Below the pieces are notes generated by a model that did no database searches, was not told the origin of the DNA, and saw only the letters and a program-made list of their open reading frames with translations. From Adineta vaga (lineage: Eukaryota > Rotifera), in the NCBI GenBank assembly GCA_021613535.1, contig CP075496.1, positions 3,286,001-3,350,000 of the forward strand: a stretch of 64,000 nucleotides of DNA, in the 5' to 3' direction. Position numbers and translations under genes: made by a program. Shown in pieces: positions 1 through 12,700 of this stretch. Each line of letters begins with the position of its first letter. Position 1 is the first letter of the stretch.

Positions 1-56
1 ATTTTAACGGCATAATCAATTGCTCGTTTGACACCAACTAAAATTCGTATTGCCAT
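1..56 (-). CDS. ETFB: Electron transfer flavoprotein subunit beta, N-terminal fragment (runs off left edge)
   Basis: The minus strand reads from an ATG at 56 into MAIRILVGVKRAIDYAVK before the window ends. This matches the well-conserved N-terminus of ETF-beta, which in animals begins with a short strand followed by VKR-IDYAVK. ETF-beta is the mitochondrial matrix partner of ETFA; together they carry electrons from acyl-CoA and other dehydrogenases to ETF-ubiquinone oxidoreductase. Only 18 codons are visible. A TTTTCAG splice acceptor (AG at 58-57) lies directly against the ATG, so this is either an exon preceded by a 5' UTR intron or a spliced-leader acceptor. BRX1 ends 118 bp upstream on the same strand. 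The short length is the main limit on confidence. Confidence 0.72.
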   Translation of the reverse strand, partial: MAIRILVGVKRAIDYAVK

Positions 57-174
57 CTGAAAACAGAGAAAGAAAGACAAACAATTTCAATCATTGTTTT
101 GTTTTTATTCTTCTAACAAACAATCAATATGATTTTATTCAGATTGAATAATAACAATAACAAAAACAACATCC

Positions 175-1289
175 TTATTCCGAATCGTCATCGTCGTCAT
201 CGTCATCGTCGTCGTCATCATCATCGTCATGATTGGGTGGTGGTGGTGCTGGTGTTTGAAAAATTTCATCAGTTTTATCATATGGAAAACTTTCTTCGGG
301 TTTCTTTTGTTCATAAGCGAGTTTTTGATGAATACGTTGTTGATATTTACTTGATGCTTCAGCTTTCGCTAAATGACGTTTCAAATTCGGTGCAACATAT
401 AATGGATTTTCATAGATCAACATTCCGGAAAAACTTTTCTCGAAAATACAATGTAAATTAAGAACAAATCTAAGTAAAAAACAAAATTTCAAGAAGATTG
501 TTTAAAAAAAAACAAACAATCGATTTACCTTGGACCAATTTCAGCTAATGATCCATTTTCTTCAACAATTTGATAGTTTCTTAACCAAACTTTATTATCA
601 ATGATAGAAAATGTTAGAACATGATCAATGAATGGTTGAGATTTGGGATGTGATTTTGGTGTACCGAAAATTTGTGTAAATAATTCTTTAATTAATTTCC
701 AATGTGGTTCATCATCAAATTTCTTATCAAATGACAATAATGGTCGTGAACCACGTAAACAATTTCCAGTTAATTTCAATCCTTCCATTGTATGTAAATT
801 TTCAACAAGAAATTTTACTGTTGGACCATCAGGTACTGAAGCCATCCATAAATAAAGATCACGTTTTTTTTTCATATCGAAAAACAGGATCTTATTACAA
901 TTACGTAATTCAGCTATTTCATTAAGAACAGAGAAATTTTTACGTAATTCAGCTTTCGGTTCACTTTTAGAATGTGCCATTAATCCACGAAGATTTTTCA
1001 TCACATGACGTGCTAAATAAGATATTCCACGCGATGAAAATATCAACACACGTTGTTTATTAATCCAGGTTGATTTCATCGATTGAACCGTATCGGATGA
1101 ACGTGTTGATGGTAAACGTTGCACTATGGATGAAGTCGAAGTCGGTGCTGGACCTAAACGACGAATATTCAACGATTCATCATTGTTATCTTTATCGAGT
1201 TGTTCTTGTCGACGAAATTTTCTTGATCTTTTTTCAGGTCGATTTTGTGCAACTGTGGGAGCTGATTTACGTTTATTGGTTTTAGGCAT
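175..1289 (-). CDS. BRX1: Ribosome biogenesis protein BRX1 (Brix domain)
   Basis: Two exons, 1289-529 and 469-175, give 351 aa, close to the usual length of about 350. The intron is GT..AG and 59 nt; joining across it restores the family motif EIGPRFVLN followed by the IFEKSFSG and YENP segments. The Brix domain spans roughly residues 75-290 (VLIFSSRGIS near its start, GPTVKFLVENLHTMEGLKLTGN in the middle, here cited by its two halves). BRX1 is a nucleolar factor for 60S subunit assembly and binds pre-rRNA with other Brix proteins. The N-terminus is basic and nuclear-like (KRKSAP, EKRSRKFRR). Odd point: the C-terminus ends in a run of about 15 Asp, whereas the animal protein usually ends in a basic tail. 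A TTCTTTAG acceptor lies 12 nt before the ATG. Confidence 0.95.
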
Positions 1290-1907
1290 GATATGAAAAA
1301 TCTAAAGAATTAATTTTGATAAAAATTCTTATTTGTACAAATAAAAAAGAATAGAAATCTATCGAAAGAAGAAGTAAAGTAAGTAAGTACGATTAGTAGA
1401 TATTCAAAATTTCCAATCAAATTCTATGGAATAGACTTCATTTATCATTCATTTATATTGAGGTCGGATAGAGGTCAGTTGTAGACTGATCTACGACTTG
1501 CTATAGAATATTCTCGTCTTACAGATGTCATCACTAGACATGCGATAAGAAATACATTTGAAAGAAGTGTTCAAATAAGTTTTTTTTCATAAATATCTTT
1601 CTTTAATTAACATAATTAATACTAACTTTTTAGAATGAATTAATATTCTCATTATCATTCAGAATCGGGTTCAACCAATCCTATTTCGACAGTTTGAAGA
1701 ACTGCGTACATACCTATCGACCGTCCGTCGTCAGTTGTCGATTGCATACCTCTTTCTTTCTGTGATCATTCATATCACAAGACCTACAATGATTAATTGT
1801 TCGTATTATTCTTCTATATGATTGAAAAACATCATTTTTATTGTTAGTTTACAATAGAAAACAAGTACAGTATACAACACACTGGAATAAATGGTAGTTT
1901 TTTAAGT
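1290..1907. other. Intergenic spacer between the LIM gene and BRX1
   Basis: This 618-bp stretch separates the end of the LIM gene from the start of BRX1, both on the minus strand. It is AT-rich, with no coding-like frame on either strand. It must hold the 3' UTR of the LIM gene and the upstream region of BRX1. Nothing else is recognised. Confidence 0.6.
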
Positions 1908-2905
1908 TTATTTTCGTTTCCATTGAGAAATAACATAATTAGCACTACGATTGCGCCGAAATTGTGGATTTAAATTAATATTATGCCAACGTGATCGACC
2001 AGGAGAAGATATATCTTTGTTTTCCTTGACATCGCTTGCTATTGAATTTTTCTGTTGATTTACTGTTGGTAGATCATTAGATAATTCGAGATTAGTTTGT
2101 TGTAGCCGAGATTTGAGATTTTCGAATACATTAGATTCAGAATTCGTTTGTTGATTCGTAATTTTGGTTTCATTTAGTGGTTTGAGAGTCGTATTTGATT
2201 TTGAATATGTATTTGGAGTTGATAGAAAACGTACTCTAGTTGGTGATCGTTCATTGTTTTTTATAGAAGAATGTTGAGGAAATTTTTTTAGACTAATTGG
2301 ACTGGCGTAAGTTGTTTTTAAAATGAAGGGTTGAGATAATGAACGAGATTTAGAAAGTTTTTCCGGTTTTCGAATCTCCGGAGTAGATGTTTTCGATTTA
2401 AGACGCGAAAGAAATTCTAATTCTAATTTTCGTAATGTCCAAGATGGATTTTGAGATAAAATATTCGGAGTGACGACTGGTCGACCAGTACTTTTTGGTG
2501 AGGGTCGATCAGAATCTCGATTGTTATAAACAGTTTTTCCTCGCTCAGCTGCTGCTTGTTGAAAGTCTGACCCATTGCAATCCCCTCGTTGTTTTTTACG
2601 ATAACAATCTAATAAAACAAATTAAAAAAGTTATGAATAACTAATTTTCCATTAGAAAACGAACTTCCACAATAGATATCATCGCCTTCTTCATTAAGTG
2701 ATGATGCATTTAAACTTCGTTTACATATCCGACAGCAAAAACATCGATTATGATAGATCTAAATGAAAACATTTCGAAAATTTTTTCGCTGAAAAATTGT
2801 TCATTCACTTACATGATTAGCAGTTTTCTTCTTTTCTAAATCGTAGACAAGTGCTCCACATTTAAAGCATTTATTAGTTGTACAGATAGATCGTTCAATA
2901 ATCAT
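1908..2905 (-). CDS. Single-LIM-domain protein with a Ser/Lys-rich tail
   Basis: Three exons, 2905-2813, 2758-2665 and 2608-1908, give 295 aa with phases matching at both short GT..AG introns. Residues about 10-65 form one complete LIM zinc-binding domain: CFKC, a 17-residue spacer, HNRC-FC-C-RI-C, another 17-residue spacer, then CGNC. All eight zinc ligands are present with canonical spacing. The remaining 230 residues are polar, low in structure and rich in Ser, Lys and Pro (RKLELEFLSRLKSK, SKSRSLSQP), with no second domain recognised. LIM domains are protein-binding modules, often in actin-linked or nuclear adaptors; the partner cannot be inferred. The domain starts only 10 residues after the chosen ATG, so an upstream exon is possible; an acceptor AG lies 14 nt upstream. 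The subfamily (CRP, EPLIN or MICAL-like) is not resolved. Confidence 0.82.
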
Positions 2906-3667
2906 CTCCGTTCTGTTTTCTAAATGATTAGAAGAATAACGTAAGAAACTGATTTTATATCGAATGAAAAGAATTTCAGAGCTTTATTTAATGAAGGTCA
3001 TTAGAATTTATATATATATATAAGAAAGAAAGTATATTGACCCTTTCAATATTTATTCACATTTCGTGACACATAGATTTCCTTCTCTCTATAGTCTTAT
3101 ACTCAACTCTTTGGCCATGGATTGTTCATGAACTTGACAGTTCTATTCATTATTCTTGAATTAGCCATCATTGTATGCTATATATTAATGCAGATAGAAA
3201 TGTAATACTAAAAAAAACGTAAACTTATTTGTAAAAGACTTGACGACGTTAAATTTTTATAATATATATATATATATATCTGTCCATCCACCCACCTCTT
3301 ACCTTTTGCCTGATAGTAATCAGTATCGAGGAAAGAAAATAATATATTGTATAGAAATTGTAGAGAAGAATAACCTAGGTAAATGTATTTATCAAAAGAT
3401 AATATGCATAACACTTATCATTTTTTCTTAATATTCAAATATTGTTTTCGTATCATTGCGTTGTTATCAGCCACGTTGATCAAATTTCGATTAAATTAGA
3501 AAATATTTTTAATGATGTTTTCTTTGATATAAACAAAAATAATCATTGTCATACGCAATATATCGACGTCATTTTCTCTTATACGTGATGATCATTGAGT
3601 ATTTGATCAGCAAAAGAAAAAAAAACTAAGAATGACCTTCGATTTTTCGTTTCAGATTTGTTTATAA
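2906..3667. promoter_or_regulatory. Divergent spacer between LIM gene and cathepsin B
   Basis: This 762-bp region lies between two genes transcribed away from each other, so it should contain both promoters. It holds a (TA)n run at about 3261-3279 and a shorter one near 3010. The short open frames here are low-complexity and lack splice context. A TTTCAG acceptor at 3654-3655 sits 12 nt before the cathepsin ATG. Confidence 0.5.
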
Positions 3668-5035
3668 ATGATGTTTCTTCGTTTAAGTCTTTGTATTTAT
3701 TTAACTTTATTTGTTGTCGATGGTCGTATGCTCAAAGAAAATCGACCATTACTTTCCGAAAATCTTGTTAGTGAAATCAATCGATTACAAACAACATGGA
3801 AAGCAGCACCATCAAAATTCATGTCATGGTCACAAGAATCTATTCGACGTTTAATGGGTGTTCATCCAGATTATTATGAACAACATCAACAATTACAAGT
3901 ACTTGAACATGAAGTACCTAAAGATATACCGGAAAATTTTGATGCACGTGAACAATGGCCTAATTGTCCAACATTGAAAGAAGTACGCGATCAAGGAAGG
4001 TTAGTTGTTATTGTCAAAAAATAATATTATTTTTTGAAAATAAAATTTTAATAAATTCTAGTTGCGGCAGTTGTTGGGCATTTGGTGCTGTTGAAGCTAT
4101 GTCAGATCGTATTTGTATTGCTTCAAATGGTGCTCAAAATGCACATATTTCAGCTGAAGATCTTGTTTGTATGTTATTTTCGAATCGTTTTTTATTGGTA
4201 AATCTTCCATTGAATTTCTTTAAGCATGCTGTCGAACATGTGGTTTCGGTTGTAATGGTGGTTTTCCACAAGCAGCTTGGTCATTTTTTAAAGGAAGTGG
4301 TTTAGTTACTGGTGGTAATTATAATTCAAATGAAGGTTGTCGACCATATACAATTGAATCTTGTGATCATCAGTATGTATACTTTACCTTTTAATGATAT
4401 ATTTACACTCTATTTGTTATTATTTTAGTGTTAACAAGACATTACCACCTGTAAGTTAGAAATCATTTATTTTTCTGTTTTCTATTGTTGTTTTCCTTTT
4501 CAATTACATAGTGCCAAGGTGAAGGTAAAACACCAAAATGTACAAAGAGCTGTATTGATACTTATTCAGTACAATATACTGATGATAAACATCATGGTGA
4601 TAGTGTTTATTCAATTAAATCAAATGAACAACAAATTCAAACTGAAATTATGAAAAATGGACCAGTTGAAGGTGCCTTTACTGTCTATGCTGATTTTCTT
4701 TTATACAGTTCAGGTGTCTATAAACATACATCAGGATCTACACTTGGTGGTCATGGTTTGTATCAGTCTTTCCTTGCCATTGATGTATGTTAATTTGAAT
4801 TTATTTTCTAGCTATTAAAATTCTTGGATGGGGTGTCGAAAATTCCACACCATACTGGCTTATTGCTAATTGTAAGTTTAGTTTTATTCAGATTTTAGTT
4901 TAAGATTTATTCTAATGTTTGTATTTAGCATGGAATCAAGATTGGGGTGATAATGGTTTCTTTAAAATTCTTCGTGGTAAAAATGAATGTGGTATTGAAG
5001 GTGGCATTGTTGCTGGTGCACCTAAAATCAGTTAA
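3668..5035 (+). CDS. CTSB: Cathepsin B-like cysteine protease (peptidase C1A)
   Basis: Seven exons (3668-3999, 4062-4168, 4225-4372, 4429-4450, 4512-4755, 4812-4871, 4929-5035) encode 339 aa, the usual cathepsin B length. A signal peptide ([14 protein letters not shown]) is followed by a propeptide and the mature start near [12 protein letters not shown]. The oxyanion Gln and catalytic Cys are in [17 protein letters not shown], the catalytic His in [11 protein letters not shown] and the Asn in [11 protein letters not shown]. The two-His occluding loop typical of cathepsin B, which gives dipeptidyl carboxypeptidase activity, is present as CDHHVNKTLPPC. The enzyme is expected in lysosomes or secreted into the gut. 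Exon 4 is only 22 nt. AATAAA at 5273-5278 is a plausible poly(A) signal. All key residues are intact, so the gene should be active. Confidence 0.96.
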
Positions 5036-5572
5036 ATCAAATTAAAGATCTGAACTTTATCGTTTTATTTTCATTCTTTCATTTTTTTTTCTTCTTCTCT
5101 TTTATTCCTTGATAAACTTGCGAGACGATCTGATCCACTAGAAAAAACCAACTTATTGCATGTATATTTCTTGAAAAACTTATTCAATCTTTTAAAGATG
5201 TTTAATGTTATTTTCTTTTTTCGCACTTTATATTCATTCGTTTGCCTTGTAAAAGTTCTGCTTGTGAAACAAAATAAACGTTATATATATACGTAACAAA
5301 GCAATGTATTCTGATGAGCACTATCCGTTTTTTTGGTATTCATGAAATAACGATGCTTTCACGATAGTCTGGACTTGTATTATCCATGATGTGACATTTT
5401 GATTACTGTTAAAATCTTCTTTTGATGAGTTATTATATCTCTAAAGACAATCTTTCATTGGAATTGAAGTCTGACAAATCTCTAGTTCATCAAAAGATTT
5501 TATCGAAATGTCGACTATATATAGAGAAAGAGAAAAGTTCGAATAAACAAAATTGAATTGTCAACTTCAGAG
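5036..5572. promoter_or_regulatory. Spacer between cathepsin B and the GPCR, with TATA-like run
   Basis: This 537-bp stretch includes the cathepsin 3' UTR with AATAAA at 5273-5278. A TATATATA run at 5516-5523 lies about 50 bp before the GPCR start and could be a core promoter element, though such runs are common in this AT-rich sequence. A TTCAG acceptor at 5569-5570 lies 2 nt before the GPCR ATG. No coding region is seen. Confidence 0.35.
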
Positions 5573-6486
5573 ATGGCATCAATCTTCGGTCCTGTTGGTC
5601 ATTGTTTAACAATTCTCTCGATTATTATACTTTTATTGAATATTATATCGATCTGTATCTATTGCATTCCAATTCTATGTGTTCGACATCTTCGTACATC
5701 GAATAATTTAATCACAGTAAACGTATGTTTTGCATCGATTTTATGTGCAAGTTTTTGGATAATTTATTTCTCGTTAAAAATGTTTTTAACAAATTCTTTT
5801 GAGAATCAATTAGATAATTTTCTTCTTTATATACAAACAACGGTTAATTGTCAATCTGCTTTTTCATTATGTGTTCTATCAATCTATCGTTTTTGTTCTA
5901 TTATTTATGGAAATAAACGATGGTTTAATAGACGACGATCAATGATATTAACTGTTATTTCTCAATGGATTATGGCTTTTCTATTACCATTACCTATTTG
6001 GTATACAGACTCTAAAGTTTGAATATTTGATTTGATTTATAAAACAAAAATGTACTTGCTATTTCTTATTTGAATTTTTAGACATCTTCACAATCAACAT
6101 ATCCCATTTGGATATGGATTTATAATTTATGCTTGATTGTTATTCTCCCGACAACATTCGTAGCTATTCTTGATGGACTAATTTTTTCGCATGCACATCG
6201 CTCATTAAGACGGGTACAATCGAATGTCATAACACACCGTTCTCGACTTAAAAAACGAAATAAACATTTATTAAAACGTATGTTTTTTATGCTAATTGTT
6301 TCAATCAGTGGATGGACACCACTTTATATTGTCACTTGTTTAGAATCTCTTGATATTTCCATTTCACCAGTCATCTATCGAATTCTTTATTTACTTCCTC
6401 TAGTAGCTATTTCAATTGTTCTGGCAAATCTTTTTCTTTACAATCATTTTTTACGTCGTTATTTAAAGCAGAGATTCTTCACTTGA
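5573..6486 (+). CDS. Rhodopsin-like seven-transmembrane receptor (orphan GPCR)
   Basis: Two exons, 5573-6016 and 6082-6486, encode 282 aa. Seven hydrophobic helices can be picked out: about residues 10-35, 45-70, 80-105, 125-145, 158-180, 215-240 and 250-275. The end of helix 3 carries IYRFCSIIYG in the DRY position, helix 6 has SGWTPLYI (the P of the usual CWxP is kept), and helix 7 ends NLFLYNHFLRRY in the NPxxY position. The third inner loop is basic (HRSRLKKRNKHLLKR). This is the pattern of a class A receptor coupling to G proteins at the cell surface; the ligand is unknown. It resembles the short, diverged class A receptors common in rotifers. The first ATG is at 5573; an earlier TTG would only add five residues and lies upstream of the acceptor. 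Its 3' end converges on the Ig/FN3 gene, 269 bp away. Confidence 0.85.
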
Positions 6487-6755
6487 ATAAAATTCAATCA
6501 ATAGATCATAGTCGCGAATAATATTTATATTTGTCTGTGCAAAAAAAACAAAAAAAAGAAAACGAATCAATGATTTTGTTAAGACACGCATTGGAAGAAC
6601 GATTTTTTTTCTTTTCATTTTTTCGAATAGAGTAGAAAAAAACCAAACATAAACGACAAAAAAAACCAAGAAACAAGAGAGATTACAGGAAGAAGTGAGA
6701 CAAAAATATAGAAAAGAAAGACATAGAAAAATAGAATTATGGCTGTAAGGATAAA

Positions 6756-9700
6756 TTAAGTCGATGATATTGATACTGGCTCAATAATTTTTGTTAAGGC
6801 TGAATGTTCGTTCGATGATGAGTGAATTTTATTTTCTGACATGAAATTTGTTGAATCAGAATTGGTTGTAACACATAAAGGTGTTAAATATTTCCAATGA
6901 TTATAAGGAGATTCAATCGATGAACCAAGACCACTTGAGGAATGAGATGATGAACCTGTACTTGGTGGAGCTGAATGATCATTTGTTTGTTGATGATCTA
7001 TTGAATGTATTAATGGACGTGTCGAATCATTTGATGAATGCGTACAATAATGTCCACTACTACCACCACCGCCAGCCGATGACGATGAAAAACTTCGATC
7101 ACATAGATCATGCTGTTGATCATCTAATCAAATAGAGATTTGATTAAGAAAAGAAAACGTTTTGAAATGATAAAATGACGTACTTTCATTGATTGATGGT
7201 GTTGGTAAATGTTTCGGTTTTTGATGTCGTTGACATGTACCATGAAGATGAGGATAGGGATGAAAATGATGATAAGGTGTTCCATTTATTGGTGATGATA
7301 AAACAATTCCATTCACTTTTCTATTACTTGAATTATCTGATTTATTCAATGTATTTTTCATTGGAAATGTATCTGATGGATAGTTTATAATCCGATGATG
7401 AATGGGACATGTCGAGAGATTCGAACGTTCACTTGTATAACCAAATACGGCTAAACAAGAGAGGAAACTTTTACATATTCTTTATTATCTATTCTACACT
7501 TACTTGGTTGATTAAATGAACATGAATGATCTTCATATGGACTATGTGTACTATATGGTGTCAAGGTATGATAAAAATTATCTTGTGTATCATTATTAGT
7601 ATTCGGTTCATTATCCAAACGATTCATTGGATTAGAATTTAATCTGATTGTTCCATTATCGGTTGTGGTTGTTGAACTATGTGGTAAAGACGGTTGACCG
7701 TTCCAAATAATTGCTGGTTTAGAATTTGTTGGATATGCAAATGGAATCAATTTACCATCAACAGCAACAACACCATGTTGTAAACAAGGTGTCGTCGCAT
7801 AATCAGGATTGAGAGTTTTATGTAAACCATCACAATAAAATTCTGACGCATTAACAGATTTCATATGAGCTGAAATAAAAGAAGATGCCAATTCCAATAT
7901 CTTCGTGTAAACAGAAAATGAAATCCTACCGAGAAATTTTTTTCGTTGAAATATTCGTAATAAACACATGACAATGAGTATAATAATTAGAATGAGTAGG
8001 ATGCCAGCAATAATACCAATTGTTAAATAGAGCATATCAGAATTTTTATGTCCTGGTGTTGCGATAGGAGCTTCAGGTGTAGCTAAATCATGTATAATTT
8101 GTGTTGGATTTCGTATTTTAGTAATATTTTCCAGAATTTCATCTAGATTTTTTATTGAATCTTGCGAATTTGACTGTGAACGACGTTCTGTTATAGCTAA
8201 AAACAAATCAAGAAAAATACACTTTTCTACAACTAAATCTAATCATTTATTTACATGATGGAGTAGATATTTCAATTGAATTACTCATTGTACTTAATCC
8301 ACGATTTGAATAAGTTGCCATACGTAATTCATATTTTTCATTTGGTTCAATAGGTGATGAAATTGTATATGTATCAATTAATGGAAAACGTAAATTTGGA
8401 ATTGTTATTGTTGTGTAATTGTCATTTTTTCCATTGATTAAACGATAATAGATAATAAATCCATCGATTGTGTCAGTATCTGAATCGTTAACTTGCCATT
8501 TTAGATTAATTTGCCCATCAGATGTTATTCCTGCATCCATTATTTGTGGAATTGGAAGATTCATTTGATTGAAAGGTCGAACAATAAATCGTTTTGTTGC
8601 ACTTAACATTATTTGTTTTCCATTGGTATCAAATGTAATTAAACGAAATTTATAAACTTGATCATTTTCAAGATTCGATATTAGACCATGACTCGTAGAT
8701 TGATTATATATTTGAGTATCAGTAATCCATGCTGTTTTGGGATAAATTAAACGATATTGAATTTGAATATTAGTATCGATTTTGTCATTTCCTTTCCAAA
8801 ATAATTCAACAGCGTTATTATTGATTTGATTAATTTCTATAATATCAACTTTTCCTCCTAAAAAAAGGAACATACAAAACACTGTCGAATGAAAGATCTT
8901 TATCTTACCAGTACGAGTAGATGAAAATAGAACATTTTGTTTTTCTATAAAATACAAAAATAAAAATACATTTAGTTTTTCTTTTTCAATAAACTATAAA
9001 TTTTTGTACAAGAACACACAAAACTAACCAGGAACATTCATGTCCAAACCTTGTATATGAACATAGCATTTTGATGTACTAGTTCCAAAACCAATTTTCG
9101 ATGCAACACATTCATAAATTCCACTATCCGATTTTTGTGCTGATACAATACGTAGACCACCGGATGGAAGCATTTCATATCGACGCATTAAATTCAATTG
9201 TATCATTTCATTATTATGTAACCATTGAACTAGTGAACCTGTTTGAGTTAGACAATGTAATTGAACCGTTTCACCTTCATACACAGTTATATTATTCGGT
9301 CCAATAACGATAAGAGATTTCTTCGATGGAATTGCTTCATCGAGTTTTTCTATAACAAAAAATGTATTTTCGTAATGAATTGAAAATGAATATAGAAAAA
9401 CTTACTTTCAGATTTTGTACTATTTGAAAGAATAAGTACAGTACTTGCTTGAGCAATACCATATGCATTTCGACCTATACATTGATAAATACCCTCTTTT
9501 GGTTGATTCAATGATAAAATTCCTCCTAAAAGAAAAATATAGAAAATCAAATACTTTTTTCCTTTATATAATAGTACGGAAGTCATCGACTTTCAGATTC
9601 AATCAAGTTGAATACCTTTTCTTTGACTTTTTATCTTATATAATAATAAACGTCCGGTTATCTATCCTTCCGTTAAATGAAACATCTCTATTTACCTGTT

Positions 9701-12700
9701 ACAGGTGATCCGTTAATGATAATTTCTTCTCCATTATATAACCAAGTAATATGAGGTTCAGGTCGACCACGAAATCCACATTTAATTGACACACTCTCTC
9801 CTTGATTAATCCGTATGACTGAATCCGGACGTTGAATAATTTTCGGAGGTTCTAAAACAGCACAATAACAATAACAATTTTTCTCTCATTTTTCCAAAAA
9901 TTCATCTAGTTTTTACTTACCTAAAACTTCTAATAAAGCCGTATAGGCAATGTCTGATTGTCCATTGGAACTTGATGCTCGACATATATAAGTTCCTCGA
10001 TCATCCAAACGTATATCATATAAATATAAGGTTCCATGTAAAACTTCATTTCGTTTGTCAGGTAATATATCACCATATTTTTCCCATTCAACTGTCGGTT
10101 TAGGCCATCCACCAATGACACATTCAATCGAAAAATTATTTCCAACAAGTACTCTATTTAACGAACATAATTTATTTATAAGAAAAACGAGATCAATGTA
10201 CTCTACCTTGATGCAACAGGTGGTTTATAGACAGTTGTTAATGGTAAACGATCTTTCTGATTTGAAGGTTTATTTGCAATATTTAAAATAGTTATTTGAC
10301 TATTATTAACAATTTGTCCAGTAACAGAATTCTTTGCTGAACATTGATATTTTCCTGCATCGGTAGATTTTACATCAATAATATGTAAATTTCCACTAGG
10401 CAGAAGTTTATATCGATCTAAGAGAGATAGAGAGAAGAAACATTTGTTTTTTAGTTTTCTCAAAAGAAATCCTTTTTCATTGCTTCATTAACATACTTGA
10501 ATTCGGATCAAGTTCGATTTGATTATTATCTAAACTAAATATGGGAATTGGTCGAGGATTGCCATTGGGTAATTCACATGGGATAACAGCAATATTTCCT
10601 TCTGTTAGATTTAATATATTATTTTCATTAGATACTGTTTTAAATGGATCCAATGCTAAAAAAAAAGCAACAATAATGATAGATTATAATTGAATCAATG
10701 AATTCTTTCAACTGACAAACATCACTTTAGTCAATGAACAGATGGATTATTCAAAAATGCAAGATATATCTTTATGCATGCATACTCCACATGTCAACAT
10801 TTAAGTAAATTCAATTGAGGAATATTTCAACTGATCTTCCTCCTTCTCATTTTCTTTTCGTGTCTATCAAGCTGAGAGTAAAGAGAAAATGGACACTTGA
10901 CCCTTTTGTCTTTCGAAAAAAACATCTGTATATTCACAATTAACCAGTTCAATTTTTGACTGAGTACATTAGTACTGATGTTCATCATTGATTAGCTATT
11001 GAACAAATAGAAGAAGAAGGCGTACGCATCATTTTAGTTTTCAATTGTCTCCTGTAGGGAAGATGTGACGCCCATAACTAACTCGGATGTTTGCGAGCGA
11101 GAGGCGCCGGTCATCATCATCAATGTATGAACTCCAATTTCCGAAAAGAAGATATATATGTAAAGGATGAACATTAAAAGGAAGAGAAACCTTTCCTTCT
11201 TGTGCTAAGTGAATTACAGATAAAATAATATCCGGCTTAATATGTACGTGCATGACTGATGATTGTATGTCCATCCATCGAAGAAAGAAACATGAACAAG
11301 AGTTGCTCATTAGTCATTCGGATTTTAAGCAATGTTCATTAAATAATAAACGAAAGGATATTTATCATCTTTATGTCGTAACAATTCTGTCTGTGAGAAT
11401 GATTATATGTCGAGATATTCAATCAACACATACAATCGAATAACTTATGTTGCCGACATGGGAGAAAATTAGCTTGATGATATTAGTATATGAACAGACG
11501 CCGACAGATTCATATTAAAGCATAAATCTTGTTTTTTTTCGATAATTATAGAGACTGATCGACTATTTAGTTGTCTACATAGTCTTTTCTTTTCTTTTTC
11601 CTCCGCCTCTTTCTTTTAATCATAAGAAGAATGAATATACGGTGAGAAGACCTATATACATACATATATCTCTATGTATGTATATACATAAAATTAATGA
11701 TCATTATTGAAGATAGAATCCAACCTCCCGACTGGTCACTTATCTTCTTCTCTCTTTCGCTTTTATTCTTGATGTCGTTCCATCATTTTGATCGAAATTG
11801 CTCACGGCTGATCTTGACCTTTTTCTTCTTCATCTTTCTTCTTTCTTTTTGTGTGCAATGATTTCATCAAAACAAAACAATGATGACAGAATATCTACTC
11901 ATGGGAAATCCTATTTCTTCTTCTTCTTCTTCTGGTCATAGTCATCCCTCAAGCAAGATATATGTAAAAGGAAAGGGTGACATTTTGCTAGATTGTTGAT
12001 ACATAACCTATCTGTTTAACATATATTATTTCTAAGCCAAAGCTCGAGATGATCTATTGTGTATGCGATACAAGTCAAGAATGAACTTCCGTTGTCCGAA
12101 CAATAAATTGCCTAAGATTGTGCAATACAATGCATCGAACTAGGGATGTTCTCTAATTGCAAGGGAAAAGATAGAGAAAGAGAAAGAAGACATGTGCATA
12201 TATTCTCAACATTGAGCTGTTTACACATTCATACATCATATGAAGATTTCTTATTCAATTTATTCATTTTTATTCAAACAGAATAAGAGTCTATTTAGAC
12301 AACTGCTCATGTTCTTCATTATCTCGACAAGTTACTCGAAAATAAAAGCTCCATCGTCTCAAGGCAATTCCTTCTATATATATAAATATGATTTAATAAG
12401 TTTCTATGCCTTGTATATGTATGTTTAAGGCTCGAAAAAGTAAATAAAGAACTCTTCGCTCGGATCGAATCGCCTCCGATTATACACTTGACAGCATCAA
12501 AGCATACAGCATACATTCGGGCTATTTGATATTAATAATCAAACTAGAAGTTTACCATTCCTACTGGACAGGTCATCGACCCTCGTCTCTTTTGTTTCAT
12601 CGTTTGTATGGAGCGCAGACAATCGGACAACATTATACAAAGACGGAGGCAATGGAATCAAATTAACTATAGTAGCCGATACTCTACTTCTATTTTAACT

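Noticed and set aside
3208-3431. Overlapping small frames on both strands
   Set aside because: They run through a (TA)n repeat and encode low-complexity Tyr/Ile sequence.
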